Source: an uncultured Anaerolineae bacterium
Lineage (GTDB): Bacteria; Chloroflexota; Anaerolineae; Anaerolineales; Villigracilaceae
Length of the DNA stretch: 64,000 nt
NCBI GenBank assembly: GCA_903822545.1
Contig: CAIJPN010000024.1
Coordinates: forward strand, 1 to 64,000
Direction of reading: 5' to 3'
Shown: positions 49,714 through 57,568 of the stretch, piece after piece
Position numbering within the stretch: the stretch's first letter is position 1
Layout: each line of letters begins with the position of its first letter
Position numbers and translations under genes: made by a program
Notes under the pieces: generated by a model
Databases searched by the model: none
What the model saw: only the letters and a program-made list of their open reading frames with translations
What the model was told of the DNA's origin: nothing

Positions 49714-50679
49714 ATGAAACTCGCTATTTACAAGCTATCTACTGCACTGGCACTCCTGGCCCTGCTTTTGAGCGCCTGCAGCAGCGAAACGGCCTCCCAG
49801 CCAACCCCCGACGCTGCCGCCATCGCTACATCAGCTGTGCAAACGGTGGAAGCGCGTTATACCGAACAGGCGCTTGCTGCGCCCACCGCCACCATCGCCA
49901 TTCCGCTTGCTCCCACTGAAACCCCGGTTCCGCCCACACAACCAGCGGCATCCACCCCGGCTCCTCCAGCGGGTGATCAGGGAGCTTGCCTATACGCGAC
50001 TTTTATATCTGATGTCACCATCCCCGATGGACAGGTGGTTGCCCCTGGCGCGACCTTGCGCAAAACCTGGCGCATTAAAAACATCGGCACCTGCCCATGG
50101 GATAGCGGCTACAAGCTTGTTTTCGAGAGCGGCGACCCCATGACCACCACTACCACAGTCGCCCTGCCCAAAACGGTTTACCCCGATGAAACGGTGGATA
50201 TCTCCGTTGACTTAACCGCCCCAGAAAGCTATGGGGTATATACCGGCAAGTGGCGTATTGCCACCCCCTATGGCGGGACGTTTGGCGTTGGCCTCAATGA
50301 CCTGGCGCTGATCGTGATGATCACGGTTGCGAAAAAGACCGAGTTGGGCTTTCGTGTTTTCGATGTCACCTATACCCTTACCCGTGATCCCCAAACCGGC
50401 TGCCCGGAGAGGGGGACAACCTACACGATCACGGCCACTGTATTTGCCAATTCGGCTGGCGAAGTAATCTATCGTTGGGATCGAAACCCCATGGATGAGA
50501 GCGCACCTGAAACTGGTAAGCTGGTTTTCAAAGACGCTGGCAGCCAAACCGTTTCTTTTGTCTGGCTGCTTAAGCCAAAGGCCGTCCAAAATTTCGACCG
50601 TTGGGTGGCACTGAACATTCTCTCGCCAAACGACAAAGAGCAATTTAAGAGAGTCTTGTTTAACTTCTCTTGCCCCTAA
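49714..50679 (+). CDS. NBR1-Ig-domain lipoprotein 2
   Basis: 321 residues from ATG 49714, preceded by AAGGA; an earlier ATG lies inside the promoter. Signal peptide with lipobox LALLLSAC, the helical segment AIATSAVQTVEARYTEQA, a Pro-rich linker, then the NBR1-Ig domain: CLYATFISDVTIPDGQVVAP, LRKTWRIKNIGTCPWDSGYK, VDISVDLTAPESYGVYTGKW. It has an extra C-terminal domain (about 205-321, ELGFRVFDVTYTL to VLFNFSCP) that is homologous to the one in paralog 3 and also ends in a cysteine before the last proline. Ligand and role are unknown. Confidence 0.88.
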   Translation: MKLAIYKLSTALALLALLLSACSSETASQPTPDAAAIATSAVQTVEARYTEQALAAPTATIAIPLAPTETPVPPTQPAASTPAPPAGDQGACLYATFISDVTIPDGQVVAPGATLRKTWRIKNIGTCPWDSGYKLVFESGDPMTTTTTVALPKTVYPDETVDISVDLTAPESYGVYTGKWRIATPYGGTFGVGLNDLALIVMITVAKKTELGFRVFDVTYTLTRDPQTGCPERGTTYTITATVFANSAGEVIYRWDRNPMDESAPETGKLVFKDAGSQTVSFVWLLKPKAVQNFDRWVALNILSPNDKEQFKRVLFNFSCP

Positions 50680-50836
50680 AACTCATTTCCTGGCAGAATT
50701 TATGCCCATCACATCGAATTGCCTTTTTCTGAAGCGCAAACCATCGATCACAAACGTTCCATCGCAGCGATTCAGCCACCAAAACTGATTGCGCTGCCCA
50801 AGATAAATTGACTCGATACCCTGTGGAGAGATTGCC

Positions 50837-51841
50837 ATGAAACAAACAAGCGTACTTGTGACCATTCTCCTGCTGGCGCTTACCTTGGCAGCGTGCAGTA
50901 TGCCGGGGAATGCCGCCCCAACCGCCATCAGTCCCGATTTAATATTCACCCAGGCCGCCCAGACGGTTGAAGTCCAGCTGACACAGGCTGCGATGTTTAG
51001 CACACCCACCCCGGTACTGCCCACCGCTCCTGCCATCCAGCTTGTTCCCACCAATACCACTGCCCCGGCAGATGCTGGCGCAGCCGTCACTTTGCCCCCG
51101 GCGCCAACTGCGGCCATTATAACGGCCACAACAGCGCCGCTGGTGGGCGCATCCGCCTCGCCGCAGGCCACCCAGGCTTGTGACCAGGCCAAATTCATCG
51201 CCGATGTCACTATACCAGACGGGTCACCCATCAACAACGGCGGTGCTTTCACCAAAACATGGCGGCTGAAGAACGTAGGAACCTGCACCTGGACGCCATC
51301 TTACGCTGTGGTCTTTGAATCGGGCGATATTATGGGCGGGCCAGCCTCCATGGCGCTGCCCGGGACGGTTGCACCGGGCGCAGAGATCGACATTTCAGTC
51401 CCAATGAAAGCGCCCGAAGTCCCCAACACCTACCGGGGCTACTGGCGGCTGCGTAACCCTGCCGGGGAATTCATTCCCGTGCAGAGTGGCTTCCAGGGCA
51501 AATCTTTCTATGTTGAAATCAAAGTTGGGGATAGCGGCGGTGGAAAATTTGCTGTGACCAGTGTTTCACTCTCCGTTGACCGCAAGGGAACCTGCGCATC
51601 TGGCAGTTATGTGGTCAGTGCCAAAATTACCGCCAATGGCGCCGGTGAAGTCACTTATAACTGGGTTTTCAGCGATGGGTCGAAAGATACCATCATCCAT
51701 GACCCGATCAAATTCACTGAAGCGGGCTACCAGGTGGTGAAATATGAGTGGAGCACCAACGCGACCGGCCTATGGATGGATATCTACATTGACAAGCCAA
51801 ATCACCAGAATTTCGGCCGCGCCAACCTGAACTGCCCCTGA
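50837..51841 (+). CDS. NBR1-Ig-domain lipoprotein 3
   Basis: 334 residues. Lipobox LALTLAAC, helical segment DLIFTQAAQTVEVQLTQAAM, a longer Pro/Ala/Thr linker, NBR1-Ig domain with CDQAKFIADVTIPDGSPINN, FTKTWRLKNVGTCTWTPSYA and IDISVPMKAPEVPNTYRGYW. The C-terminal domain (about 225-334, VTSVSLSVDRKGTC to ANLNCP) matches paralog 2: ITANGAGEVTYNWVFSDGS compares with VFANSAGEVIYRWDRNP. This may be another Ig-like module. The upstream 157-base gap has no terminator, so it might be partly co-transcribed with paralog 2. GGAGAG precedes the ATG. Confidence 0.88.
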   Translation: MKQTSVLVTILLLALTLAACSMPGNAAPTAISPDLIFTQAAQTVEVQLTQAAMFSTPTPVLPTAPAIQLVPTNTTAPADAGAAVTLPPAPTAAIITATTAPLVGASASPQATQACDQAKFIADVTIPDGSPINNGGAFTKTWRLKNVGTCTWTPSYAVVFESGDIMGGPASMALPGTVAPGAEIDISVPMKAPEVPNTYRGYWRLRNPAGEFIPVQSGFQGKSFYVEIKVGDSGGGKFAVTSVSLSVDRKGTCASGSYVVSAKITANGAGEVTYNWVFSDGSKDTIIHDPIKFTEAGYQVVKYEWSTNATGLWMDIYIDKPNHQNFGRANLNCP

Positions 51842-51848
51842 TCTAACC

Positions 51849-51875
51849 AAAAGCCGGGAATTCCCCGGCTTTTTT
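51849..51875 (+). terminator. Terminator after NBR1 lipoprotein 3
   Basis: Arms AAAAGCCGGG and CCCGGCTTTT with a six-T tail. Confidence 0.85.
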
Positions 51876-51949
51876 CTTGCATCCCCGTTGGAACCAAATC
51901 CTATTCTCCTGCGTCTATACAGTGGCATACCCAAGAAGGAGAATTTTCG

Positions 51950-53314
51950 ATGAAACCCACCTTTAAACAACTCGTCTTTACACTTATCTTCCTGCTAACG
52001 CTTTCTGCTTGCAACCAGCCTGCTGCCACACCCGATGCAGCCGCCACACTCCAGGCCGTTTACACAGCCCAGGCCGCCACTGTGGCTGTGTTGCAGACCC
52101 AGGCTGTCGGCCCAACCATGACACCGCTGCCATCCCCAACCTATGTGCTGCCCACATTACCGGCCCTGCCCACCTTTACACCAGGCGCAGTCCTGCCCAC
52201 CCTGCCGCCCATGCCCACCACCGCCCCGGTGACGCTGTGCGACTCGGCCACATTCATCAAAGATGTGACGGTTTCAGATGGCACAAGTTTTGCCGCCGGT
52301 GAAAAATTCACCAAAACCTGGCGCATCCAAAACGCGGGCACCTGCACCTGGAACAATTCCTACGCTGTCGTTTTTGTCAATGGCAACGCCATGAGCGGCC
52401 CGGCCTCTTTCAACCTGGGCGCCACCGTCAAACCGGGTGAAACCATTGATATATCCGTCAACCTGGCTGCCCCCTCATCCGAAGGTGATTATCGCGGCAA
52501 TTGGATGCTGCGCAATGCATCTGGTGTACTCTTTGGGCTTGGCCAGCAATCCAAAACCGCCTTTTATGTGGATGTCAAAGTCAAAGGCGAGATGCTCGGC
52601 GTCTACGATTTCGTCGCAGAATACTGCTCCGCTGACTGGCGCAGCGCAGCCGGTGACCTGGGCTGCCCTGGCAACACCGAAGGCAAAAAAGGCTACGTTA
52701 CCAAAGTAACCAAACCCCAGCTTGAAAATGGCTCTTTTGAAACCCATGCAGCCCTTTTGACGGTGCCCCAATTCGTCAGGAATGGTTATCTCCAGGGTTA
52801 TTATCCTGAATTCAAAATCAAAGATGGCGACCGCTTCCGGGCTATCATCAGCTGCCAGTATAATGCCAGGGGCTGCAATGCTATCTTTGAACTCAACTAC
52901 CAGATCGGCAACGGCGAGATCAAAACACTCTGGAAGTTCAACGAAGCCTATGAAGGTCAATATTACACAGTGGATGTGGACCTGAGCAAACTGGAAGGTA
53001 AAAACGTTAAATTTATCTTGACCGTCCTGGCAAATGGTTCTGCAGATGACGACCGCCCCCTGTGGATTGCGCCTCGCATCGAACGGGTTGCCAGGCTGGT
53101 TACCCCCACTGCCACCCCCACCAAAACTACCACTGCCAGCCCCACCAAAACCGCCACTGCAACCTCCACAGCAACGGTCACGCCGACCACCACTGCTACC
53201 CCCACATCCACCGCTACCTCCACGGCTACCGCTACCGCAACGGCCACTGCCACTTTGACAGAAACCCCTACGGCCACCCCCACAGAAACCCCCACGGCCA
53301 CCCCCACACCGTAA
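51950..53314 (+). CDS. NBR1-Ig-domain lipoprotein 4 with extra domain and Thr/Pro tail
   Basis: 454 residues, the largest paralog. Lipobox FLLTLSAC, Pro/Thr linker, NBR1-Ig domain with CDSATFIKDVTVSDGTSFAA, FTKTWRIQNAGTCTWNNSYA and IDISVNLAAPSSEGDYRGNW. A further domain (about 215-380) has four cysteines and aromatic residues (YDFVAEYCSADWRSAAGDLG, FRAIISCQYNARGCNAIFEL) and may bind carbohydrate, as inferred from its all-beta look. The last 70 residues are a nearly pure Thr/Pro/Ala/Ser tail (TATPT and TATAT units), a likely glycosylated stalk. GAAGGAG precedes the ATG. Confidence 0.86.
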   Translation: MKPTFKQLVFTLIFLLTLSACNQPAATPDAAATLQAVYTAQAATVAVLQTQAVGPTMTPLPSPTYVLPTLPALPTFTPGAVLPTLPPMPTTAPVTLCDSATFIKDVTVSDGTSFAAGEKFTKTWRIQNAGTCTWNNSYAVVFVNGNAMSGPASFNLGATVKPGETIDISVNLAAPSSEGDYRGNWMLRNASGVLFGLGQQSKTAFYVDVKVKGEMLGVYDFVAEYCSADWRSAAGDLGCPGNTEGKKGYVTKVTKPQLENGSFETHAALLTVPQFVRNGYLQGYYPEFKIKDGDRFRAIISCQYNARGCNAIFELNYQIGNGEIKTLWKFNEAYEGQYYTVDVDLSKLEGKNVKFILTVLANGSADDDRPLWIAPRIERVARLVTPTATPTKTTTASPTKTATATSTATVTPTTTATPTSTATSTATATATATATLTETPTATPTETPTATPTP

Positions 53315-53323
53315 CCCTGAATA

Positions 53324-53373
53324 AAAACAGCATTTACCGGCAGGAATCCACCCCTGCCGGTAAATGCTGTTTT
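53324..53373 (+). terminator. Long terminator after NBR1 lipoprotein 4
   Basis: Perfect 21-base arms (AAAACAGCATTTACCGGCAG, then G, and complement) around 8 bases, ending in TTTT. It is the longest perfect hairpin in this part of the window. Confidence 0.85.
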
Positions 53374-53493
53374 CGTGCCCGTTTTTCAACGGCGCATAGC
53401 GCAAACCATGGATAACGTTTTAACCATTGTTTTCAGTCTGCGCCCAGCGAGAAACGACCCAGCATTATTGCTTACCCATCATTCACGTTAAGA

Positions 53494-53499
53494 TATAAT
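53494..53499 (+). promoter_or_regulatory. -10 box of NBR1 lipoprotein gene 5
   Basis: TATAAT 34 bases before the ATG, with GGAGG as ribosome site in between. No clear -35. Confidence 0.5.
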
Positions 53500-53532
53500 C
53501 ACACAGAAGTTCCAAATATTCCCGGAGGAAAC

Positions 53533-54312
53533 ATGATGCGAACAACAAAGTTCGTCCAACTGATAGCCCTGTTTACCCTGCTGGCAATCCTGTCTGCTTG
53601 CAGTATGGGACAAACTCCCGCCCCCACTCCTACGGCGGTTGACGTCAATGCCATCATCACTGCGGCGGCTGCCACAGCCTACGCCCAGCTTACCCAGATC
53701 GCTTCCCTGGCGACTCCCGCACTCCCGCCCACCGAAGCGCCCACCCAGCAGCCCATCGCCGTTGTCCCCACCACAGACCCTGGCGCTGCCGCCCCTACCC
53801 AGCCGCTTGTCATCCAGATTACTGCTACCGTGGTGGATGTTCCAACCGCTGCCGGCCTGGTGGAAACACCCACACTGGCAATCCCGGTACTGCCTGGCGT
53901 CCCCAGCCTGACCCCGGTTCCCACCATTGCCCTGGGTGGGGCTGTAGCCACATCCAGCGGCCCCCTCTGCAAGAAAATGACTTTCGTTGCAGATATCACC
54001 ATTCCAGATTTCACCGTAATGAAGCCCTGGGAAAAATTCACCAAAATCTGGCGCATGCAAAACACTGGCACCTGCGCCTGGGATGAAGGCTTCGTTTTCA
54101 AAGCCTTTGCAGGTTCCACCATGGGCAAAGGCGACCCTTTCCAAATCAAACGCGAAAGCCAGTTTGTCCAGCCTGGCGCGGTTGTCGATATCGGCATAGA
54201 TTTCTACGCCCCCGGCGACCCTGGTGAATACATACAACATTGGAGCTGGTACGATGATGTTGGCAAGCCTTTCCCGCAAAGCGTGGTTGTCGCCATCAAA
54301 GTCGTCAAGTAA
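53533..54312 (+). CDS. NBR1-Ig-domain lipoprotein 5
   Basis: 259 residues (ATG 53533; 53536 is an alternative). Lipobox LLAILSAC, helical segment AIITAAAATAYAQLTQIASL, a long Pro/Thr/Val linker (about 60-145), then the NBR1-Ig domain with CKKMTFVADITIPDFTVMKP, FTKIWRMQNTGTCAWDEGFV and VDIGIDFYAPGDPGEYIQHW. It is the most divergent copy: DGT is replaced by DFT and the last strands differ. It ends right after the domain. Own promoter and terminator suggest independent expression. Confidence 0.86.
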   Translation: MMRTTKFVQLIALFTLLAILSACSMGQTPAPTPTAVDVNAIITAAAATAYAQLTQIASLATPALPPTEAPTQQPIAVVPTTDPGAAAPTQPLVIQITATVVDVPTAAGLVETPTLAIPVLPGVPSLTPVPTIALGGAVATSSGPLCKKMTFVADITIPDFTVMKPWEKFTKIWRMQNTGTCAWDEGFVFKAFAGSTMGKGDPFQIKRESQFVQPGAVVDIGIDFYAPGDPGEYIQHWSWYDDVGKPFPQSVVVAIKVVK

Positions 54313-54330
54313 ACCTTGCGCAAAACCATA

Positions 54331-54365
54331 AATCCCCGTTTTGCCAGTAAAACGGGGATTTTTTT
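54331..54365 (+). terminator. Terminator after NBR1 lipoprotein 5
   Basis: Perfect arms AATCCCCGTTTT and complement around 6 bases, followed by TTTTT. Confidence 0.88.
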
Positions 54366-54377
54366 ATCTAACCGTTA

Positions 54378-54383
54378 TATAAT
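54378..54383 (+). promoter_or_regulatory. -10 box upstream of NBR1 lipoprotein gene 6
   Basis: TATAAT about 180 bases before the ATG. The leader between them contains no recognised structure. Confidence 0.4.
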
Positions 54384-54561
54384 CTTATTAGGACTATCCG
54401 AAACTGATTACCAGCGGAAATCAAACAAACACTCGGACTGGAAATACAATCTCCACGGGTGAGAATTTACTTCCGCATTAAGGAAAAAGGGCAATTCTCA
54501 TCCACGCTGGGTTCACCAACCACCAACTTTTCTACAAACACGGATTGTCCAAAGGTGAATT

Positions 54562-55155
54562 ATGAAAACCAAACTAACCATCATCTTGTTGTTCACAATC
54601 TTCCTGACATCCTGTTCCAGCGCCACCCCGGCCCCCACCGCCACCCCCGTAGACATCGCCGCGCTCCAGACAGCCGCCGTAGAATCAGTCTTCCAGCAAC
54701 TTACACTCACCGCCGCCTCCTTTACGCCCACCCCGCAGCCCACCCCTGTTCTCCCCACCGAAACCCCGGTTCCGCCCACTGCCGCCCCGGCGCTGCCCAC
54801 CAGCACAGCCACCGAACGCATCTGCGACAACATGCAATTCATCGGCGATGTTACCGTCCCCGATGGCACCCAGATTGCCGCCGGGCAGGAATTCATCAAA
54901 ACCTGGAAAGTTAAAAATACCGGATCCTGCTCCTGGACCACTGGCTATTCTGTGCTCTTCGCGTACGGCTCGCAAGAAATCCGCATCCAGCCCACCTACC
55001 TTTCCGGCGAAGTCCCCACTGGCCAGGAAGTTGAAATCTCAGTCAAACTCAAAGCCCCTGAAAAAGCTGGCAACTACAACGGCACCTTCCGCCTGCAATC
55101 CAACAACAACATCCCATTCGGCGAATACTTCACAGTGGTCATCACCGTTCCGTGA
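54562..55155 (+). CDS. NBR1-Ig-domain lipoprotein 6
   Basis: 197 residues, the smallest copy. Lipobox FTIFLTSC, helical segment IAALQTAAVESVFQQLTLTA, Pro-rich linker, NBR1-Ig domain (about 88-197) with CDNMQFIGDVTVPDGTQIAA, FIKTWKVKNTGSCSWTTGYS and VEISVKLKAPEKAGNYNGTF. The protein ends with the last strand of the domain (FTVVITVP). Its TGA overlaps the GTG of queG (GTGA), so queG is translationally coupled to it, although the two have no evident functional link. AAGGTGA precedes the ATG. Confidence 0.88.
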   Translation: MKTKLTIILLFTIFLTSCSSATPAPTATPVDIAALQTAAVESVFQQLTLTAASFTPTPQPTPVLPTETPVPPTAAPALPTSTATERICDNMQFIGDVTVPDGTQIAAGQEFIKTWKVKNTGSCSWTTGYSVLFAYGSQEIRIQPTYLSGEVPTGQEVEISVKLKAPEKAGNYNGTFRLQSNNNIPFGEYFTVVITVP

Positions 55156-56105
55156 ACCCGGATGCACTCGCCCGCGCCGTAAAAGAACAGTCCCGCCAGC
55201 ATGGCTTCGTGCTGGCGGGTATTACTACACCGCACCCACCGCCGCATTTCAACAGCTTCCAGGCCTGGCTGGATTCAGGCCAGCATGCCGACATGGCCTA
55301 CCTCGCGGATGACCGCTCCCGCGCCCGCCGCGCCGACCCGTGCTTAATCCTGCCCGAATGCCGCTCCATCCTTGTTTTGGGAATGCCCTATTCCAACCCG
55401 CAATCTGCCCCGCTGTCAAATGAGCCAGATACTCCCCGTGGCAGGGTGGCCGCCTATGCCTGGGGCGACGATTACCACCTCGTCATCCCCAAAAAACTAC
55501 AAGCGTTGGTAACCTTCATCGAAGAACAGCTTGGACAGCCTATTCCCAACCGCTATTACACAGATACTGGCCCCTTGCTGGAGCGTGACCTGGCACAACG
55601 CGCAGGCCTGGGATGGATTGGCAAAAACACCTGTCTCATCGCCCCGCAGCAAGGCTCCTACTTCTTCCTGGCCGAAATCCTGCTTGGCCTCGAGCTGCCT
55701 CCCGACCCACCTTTTACACTCGACCACTGTGGCAATTGCACCCGCTGCATCGAATCCTGCCCGACAGGCTGCATCTTGCCCAACCGCACCATGGATGCCC
55801 GGCGCTGCATCTCCTACCTGACCATCGAAAACAAAAACGAAATCCCGCCTGAACTGCGTCCGCTGCTTCAAAATTGGGTTTTTGGATGCGACATCTGCCA
55901 GATGGCCTGTCCTTGGAACAACCGTTTTGCCCCGCTCGCCGGATACCCTGCTTTTGCGCCGCGCCCCGGCATCCCCAACCCTGTCCTGGCTGAAGACATG
56001 GCGCTTTCAGCGGGTGAATTTAACCAAAAATTCAAAGACAGCCCCGTTAAACGCGCCAAACATCGCGGCTACCTGCGCAACATCCTGTCCGTCATAGATA
56101 ACTAA
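55152..56105 (+). CDS. queG: Epoxyqueuosine reductase
   Basis: 317 residues from a GTG that overlaps the previous stop. It reduces epoxyqueuosine to queuosine in tRNA, using cobalamin and two [4Fe-4S] clusters. Family landmarks: CRSILVLGMPYSNP, GRVAAYAWGDDYH, YYTDTGPLLERDLAQRAGLG, WIGKNTCLIAPQQGSYFFLA, the ferredoxin-like CGNCTRCIESCPTGCI and GCDICQMACPWNNRF. It lacks the C-terminal HEAT-like extension of E. coli QueG, as in many bacteria. rdgB follows after 26 bases. Confidence 0.95.
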   Translation: MNPDALARAVKEQSRQHGFVLAGITTPHPPPHFNSFQAWLDSGQHADMAYLADDRSRARRADPCLILPECRSILVLGMPYSNPQSAPLSNEPDTPRGRVAAYAWGDDYHLVIPKKLQALVTFIEEQLGQPIPNRYYTDTGPLLERDLAQRAGLGWIGKNTCLIAPQQGSYFFLAEILLGLELPPDPPFTLDHCGNCTRCIESCPTGCILPNRTMDARRCISYLTIENKNEIPPELRPLLQNWVFGCDICQMACPWNNRFAPLAGYPAFAPRPGIPNPVLAEDMALSAGEFNQKFKDSPVKRAKHRGYLRNILSVIDN

Positions 56106-56131
56106 CCTGGAGTCACAGAACCGGAGTTTTT

Positions 56132-56749
56132 ATGCCAAAGTTACTCATCGCCACAGAAAACCATGGAAAAGTGAAAGAATTTCAGGTGCTGCTTGCCAGC
56201 CTGGGCGTGGAGCTTTTTACCCCCAAAATGCTCGGCATCAGCCTGAATGTGGTGGAAGATGGTTCTACCTACGCTGAAAATGCCGGGAAAAAAGCCCGCG
56301 CCCACGCCATCGCCAGTGGCTTGATTTCCCTGGCCGATGATTCTGGGCTGGAAGTGGATGCCCTGGGTGGCGCGCCTGGCCTGTATTCGGCGCGTTACTC
56401 GCCGAAAGCCGGCGCCACCGATGCTGACCGGCGTGCCTATCTCTTGGAGAATTTGCGTGATAAGCCGCGCCCCTGGCTGGCGCATTTCCATGCTACCATC
56501 GCCATTGCCGTACCTGCTGGGGAGTTGTTTTTTGCGGACGGGAATTGCTACGGGGAGATTCTGCCCACGGAGCGCGGTGACAACGGATTCGGGTATGACC
56601 CGCTTTTTTTTATCCCCCAAAAAGAGCGCACGATGGCTGAGTTAAGTATGGATGAGAAGAATCAACTCAGTCACCGTGCGCTGGCTGTGAAAAATGCCAT
56701 CTCAATTGTGGAAAAGTTGCTTATTCTGCCGCCCCAGGCTGGTAAATGA
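56132..56749 (+). CDS. rdgB: XTP/dITP diphosphatase (non-canonical purine NTP pyrophosphatase)
   Basis: 205 residues, normal for the RdgB/HAM1 family, which hydrolyses ITP and XTP to keep them out of DNA and RNA. Blocks: LLIATENHGKVKEFQVLLAS, YAENAGKKARAHAIASGLIS, LADDSGLEVDALGGAPGLYS then ARYS, GDNGFGYDPLFFIPQKERTM, and LSMDEKNQLSHRALAVKN. GGAG precedes the ATG. The last 29 bases overlap the convergent hydrolase gene. Confidence 0.96.
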   Translation: MPKLLIATENHGKVKEFQVLLASLGVELFTPKMLGISLNVVEDGSTYAENAGKKARAHAIASGLISLADDSGLEVDALGGAPGLYSARYSPKAGATDADRRAYLLENLRDKPRPWLAHFHATIAIAVPAGELFFADGNCYGEILPTERGDNGFGYDPLFFIPQKERTMAELSMDEKNQLSHRALAVKNAISIVEKLLILPPQAGK

Positions 56750-57503
56750 TGCTTTTTAAGAAAAGGTGCAGGGTGCTGGCTACTGCTTGCGGGTTTTCGA
56801 GCATGAGCATGTGCCCGGCACCATCGATGTTTTGCAAAACGGCGGTTTTGATTTTGTCTTTCATCGTTTGGGAATGATGGATTGGTGTCATTTTGTCTTG
56901 GCCCCCGCACATGATCAGTGTGGGGACTTTTATTTTGCCCAGCCTGGGGGTGGCGTCAAAGCTGTCACAGGCGGTCAAGTCACCGAGCAGCACAGATGGG
57001 CGCACTTCCATCAGGCGGCGCAGGGCTTGTTCTTTCAGGCGCGCATCTGTTTCCAGGCTGAAAGACCAGTCTGTGATTTTTTGCGCGGCAATTGGGAAGG
57101 TGGATGGGCTGGCCAGGTCATCGATCAGCGTTGGGTTAACGCGCGGTCTGGCGCTGCTGGATACCAGCCCCAGACCGAGGGTGCGGCGCGGGTGTTCGAG
57201 TGCCAATGTCATGGCGATTGCGCCACCCATGGAGTGCCCGACAAAGATGGCTTTGCGGATTTTGAGCGCGTCCATGAAATCGAGTACGCAGTGGGCATAA
57301 TCAGGGATAGATTGTCGCCCAAACCCTTCCGATTTGCCATGCCCAGGCAGGTCTATTGCATAGATACGCTCTGCGCCCATGCGTCGCACTTCGGGCGGCC
57401 AGTACAGGTGATTGCCTCCTGCGCCATGGATGAGGATGGTTGCCGGGCGTGACCACTGGTCTTCGTTGTTGGAAAAGTAATAGATGCCTGCTGCGATGGA
57501 CAT
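56721..57503 (-). CDS. Alpha/beta hydrolase
   Basis: 260 residues. Oxyanion motif LIHGAGGNHLYWPPEVRRMG, nucleophile Ser in AIFVGHSMGGAIAMTLALEH (about residue 97), acid Asp in LIMCGGQDKMTPIHH and catalytic His in DGAGHMLMLENPQAV. It is a soluble single-domain hydrolase (esterase, lipase or C-C hydrolase type); the substrate cannot be told. Its 3' end overlaps rdgB by 29 bases. A terminator stands between it and the kinase gene upstream, so it has its own promoter. Confidence 0.9.
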   Translation of the reverse strand: MSIAAGIYYFSNNEDQWSRPATILIHGAGGNHLYWPPEVRRMGAERIYAIDLPGHGKSEGFGRQSIPDYAHCVLDFMDALKIRKAIFVGHSMGGAIAMTLALEHPRRTLGLGLVSSSARPRVNPTLIDDLASPSTFPIAAQKITDWSFSLETDARLKEQALRRLMEVRPSVLLGDLTACDSFDATPRLGKIKVPTLIMCGGQDKMTPIHHSQTMKDKIKTAVLQNIDGAGHMLMLENPQAVASTLHLFLKSIIYQPGAAE

Positions 57504-57526
57504 GTTTGGGGGTTCCTCTGTGATAA

Positions 57527-57559
57527 AAAAATGCTTTGCGGCGGGCGCAAAGCATTTTT
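57527..57559. terminator. Terminator between histidine kinase and hydrolase genes
   Basis: Perfect 13-base arms AAAAATGCTTTGC and complement around 7 bases, with T-rich ends on both strands. It lies 10 bases past the kinase stop on the minus strand. Confidence 0.85.
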
Positions 57560-57568
57560 AACGGTTAT

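Noticed and set aside
50683-50836. Minus-strand coding-like remnant in the gap between NBR1 lipoproteins 2 and 3
   Set aside because: The translation (ESIYLGQRNQFWWLNRCDGT and following) looks protein-like, but it is the end of a frame that runs into the opposite strand of lipoprotein gene 3, and no family was recognised.
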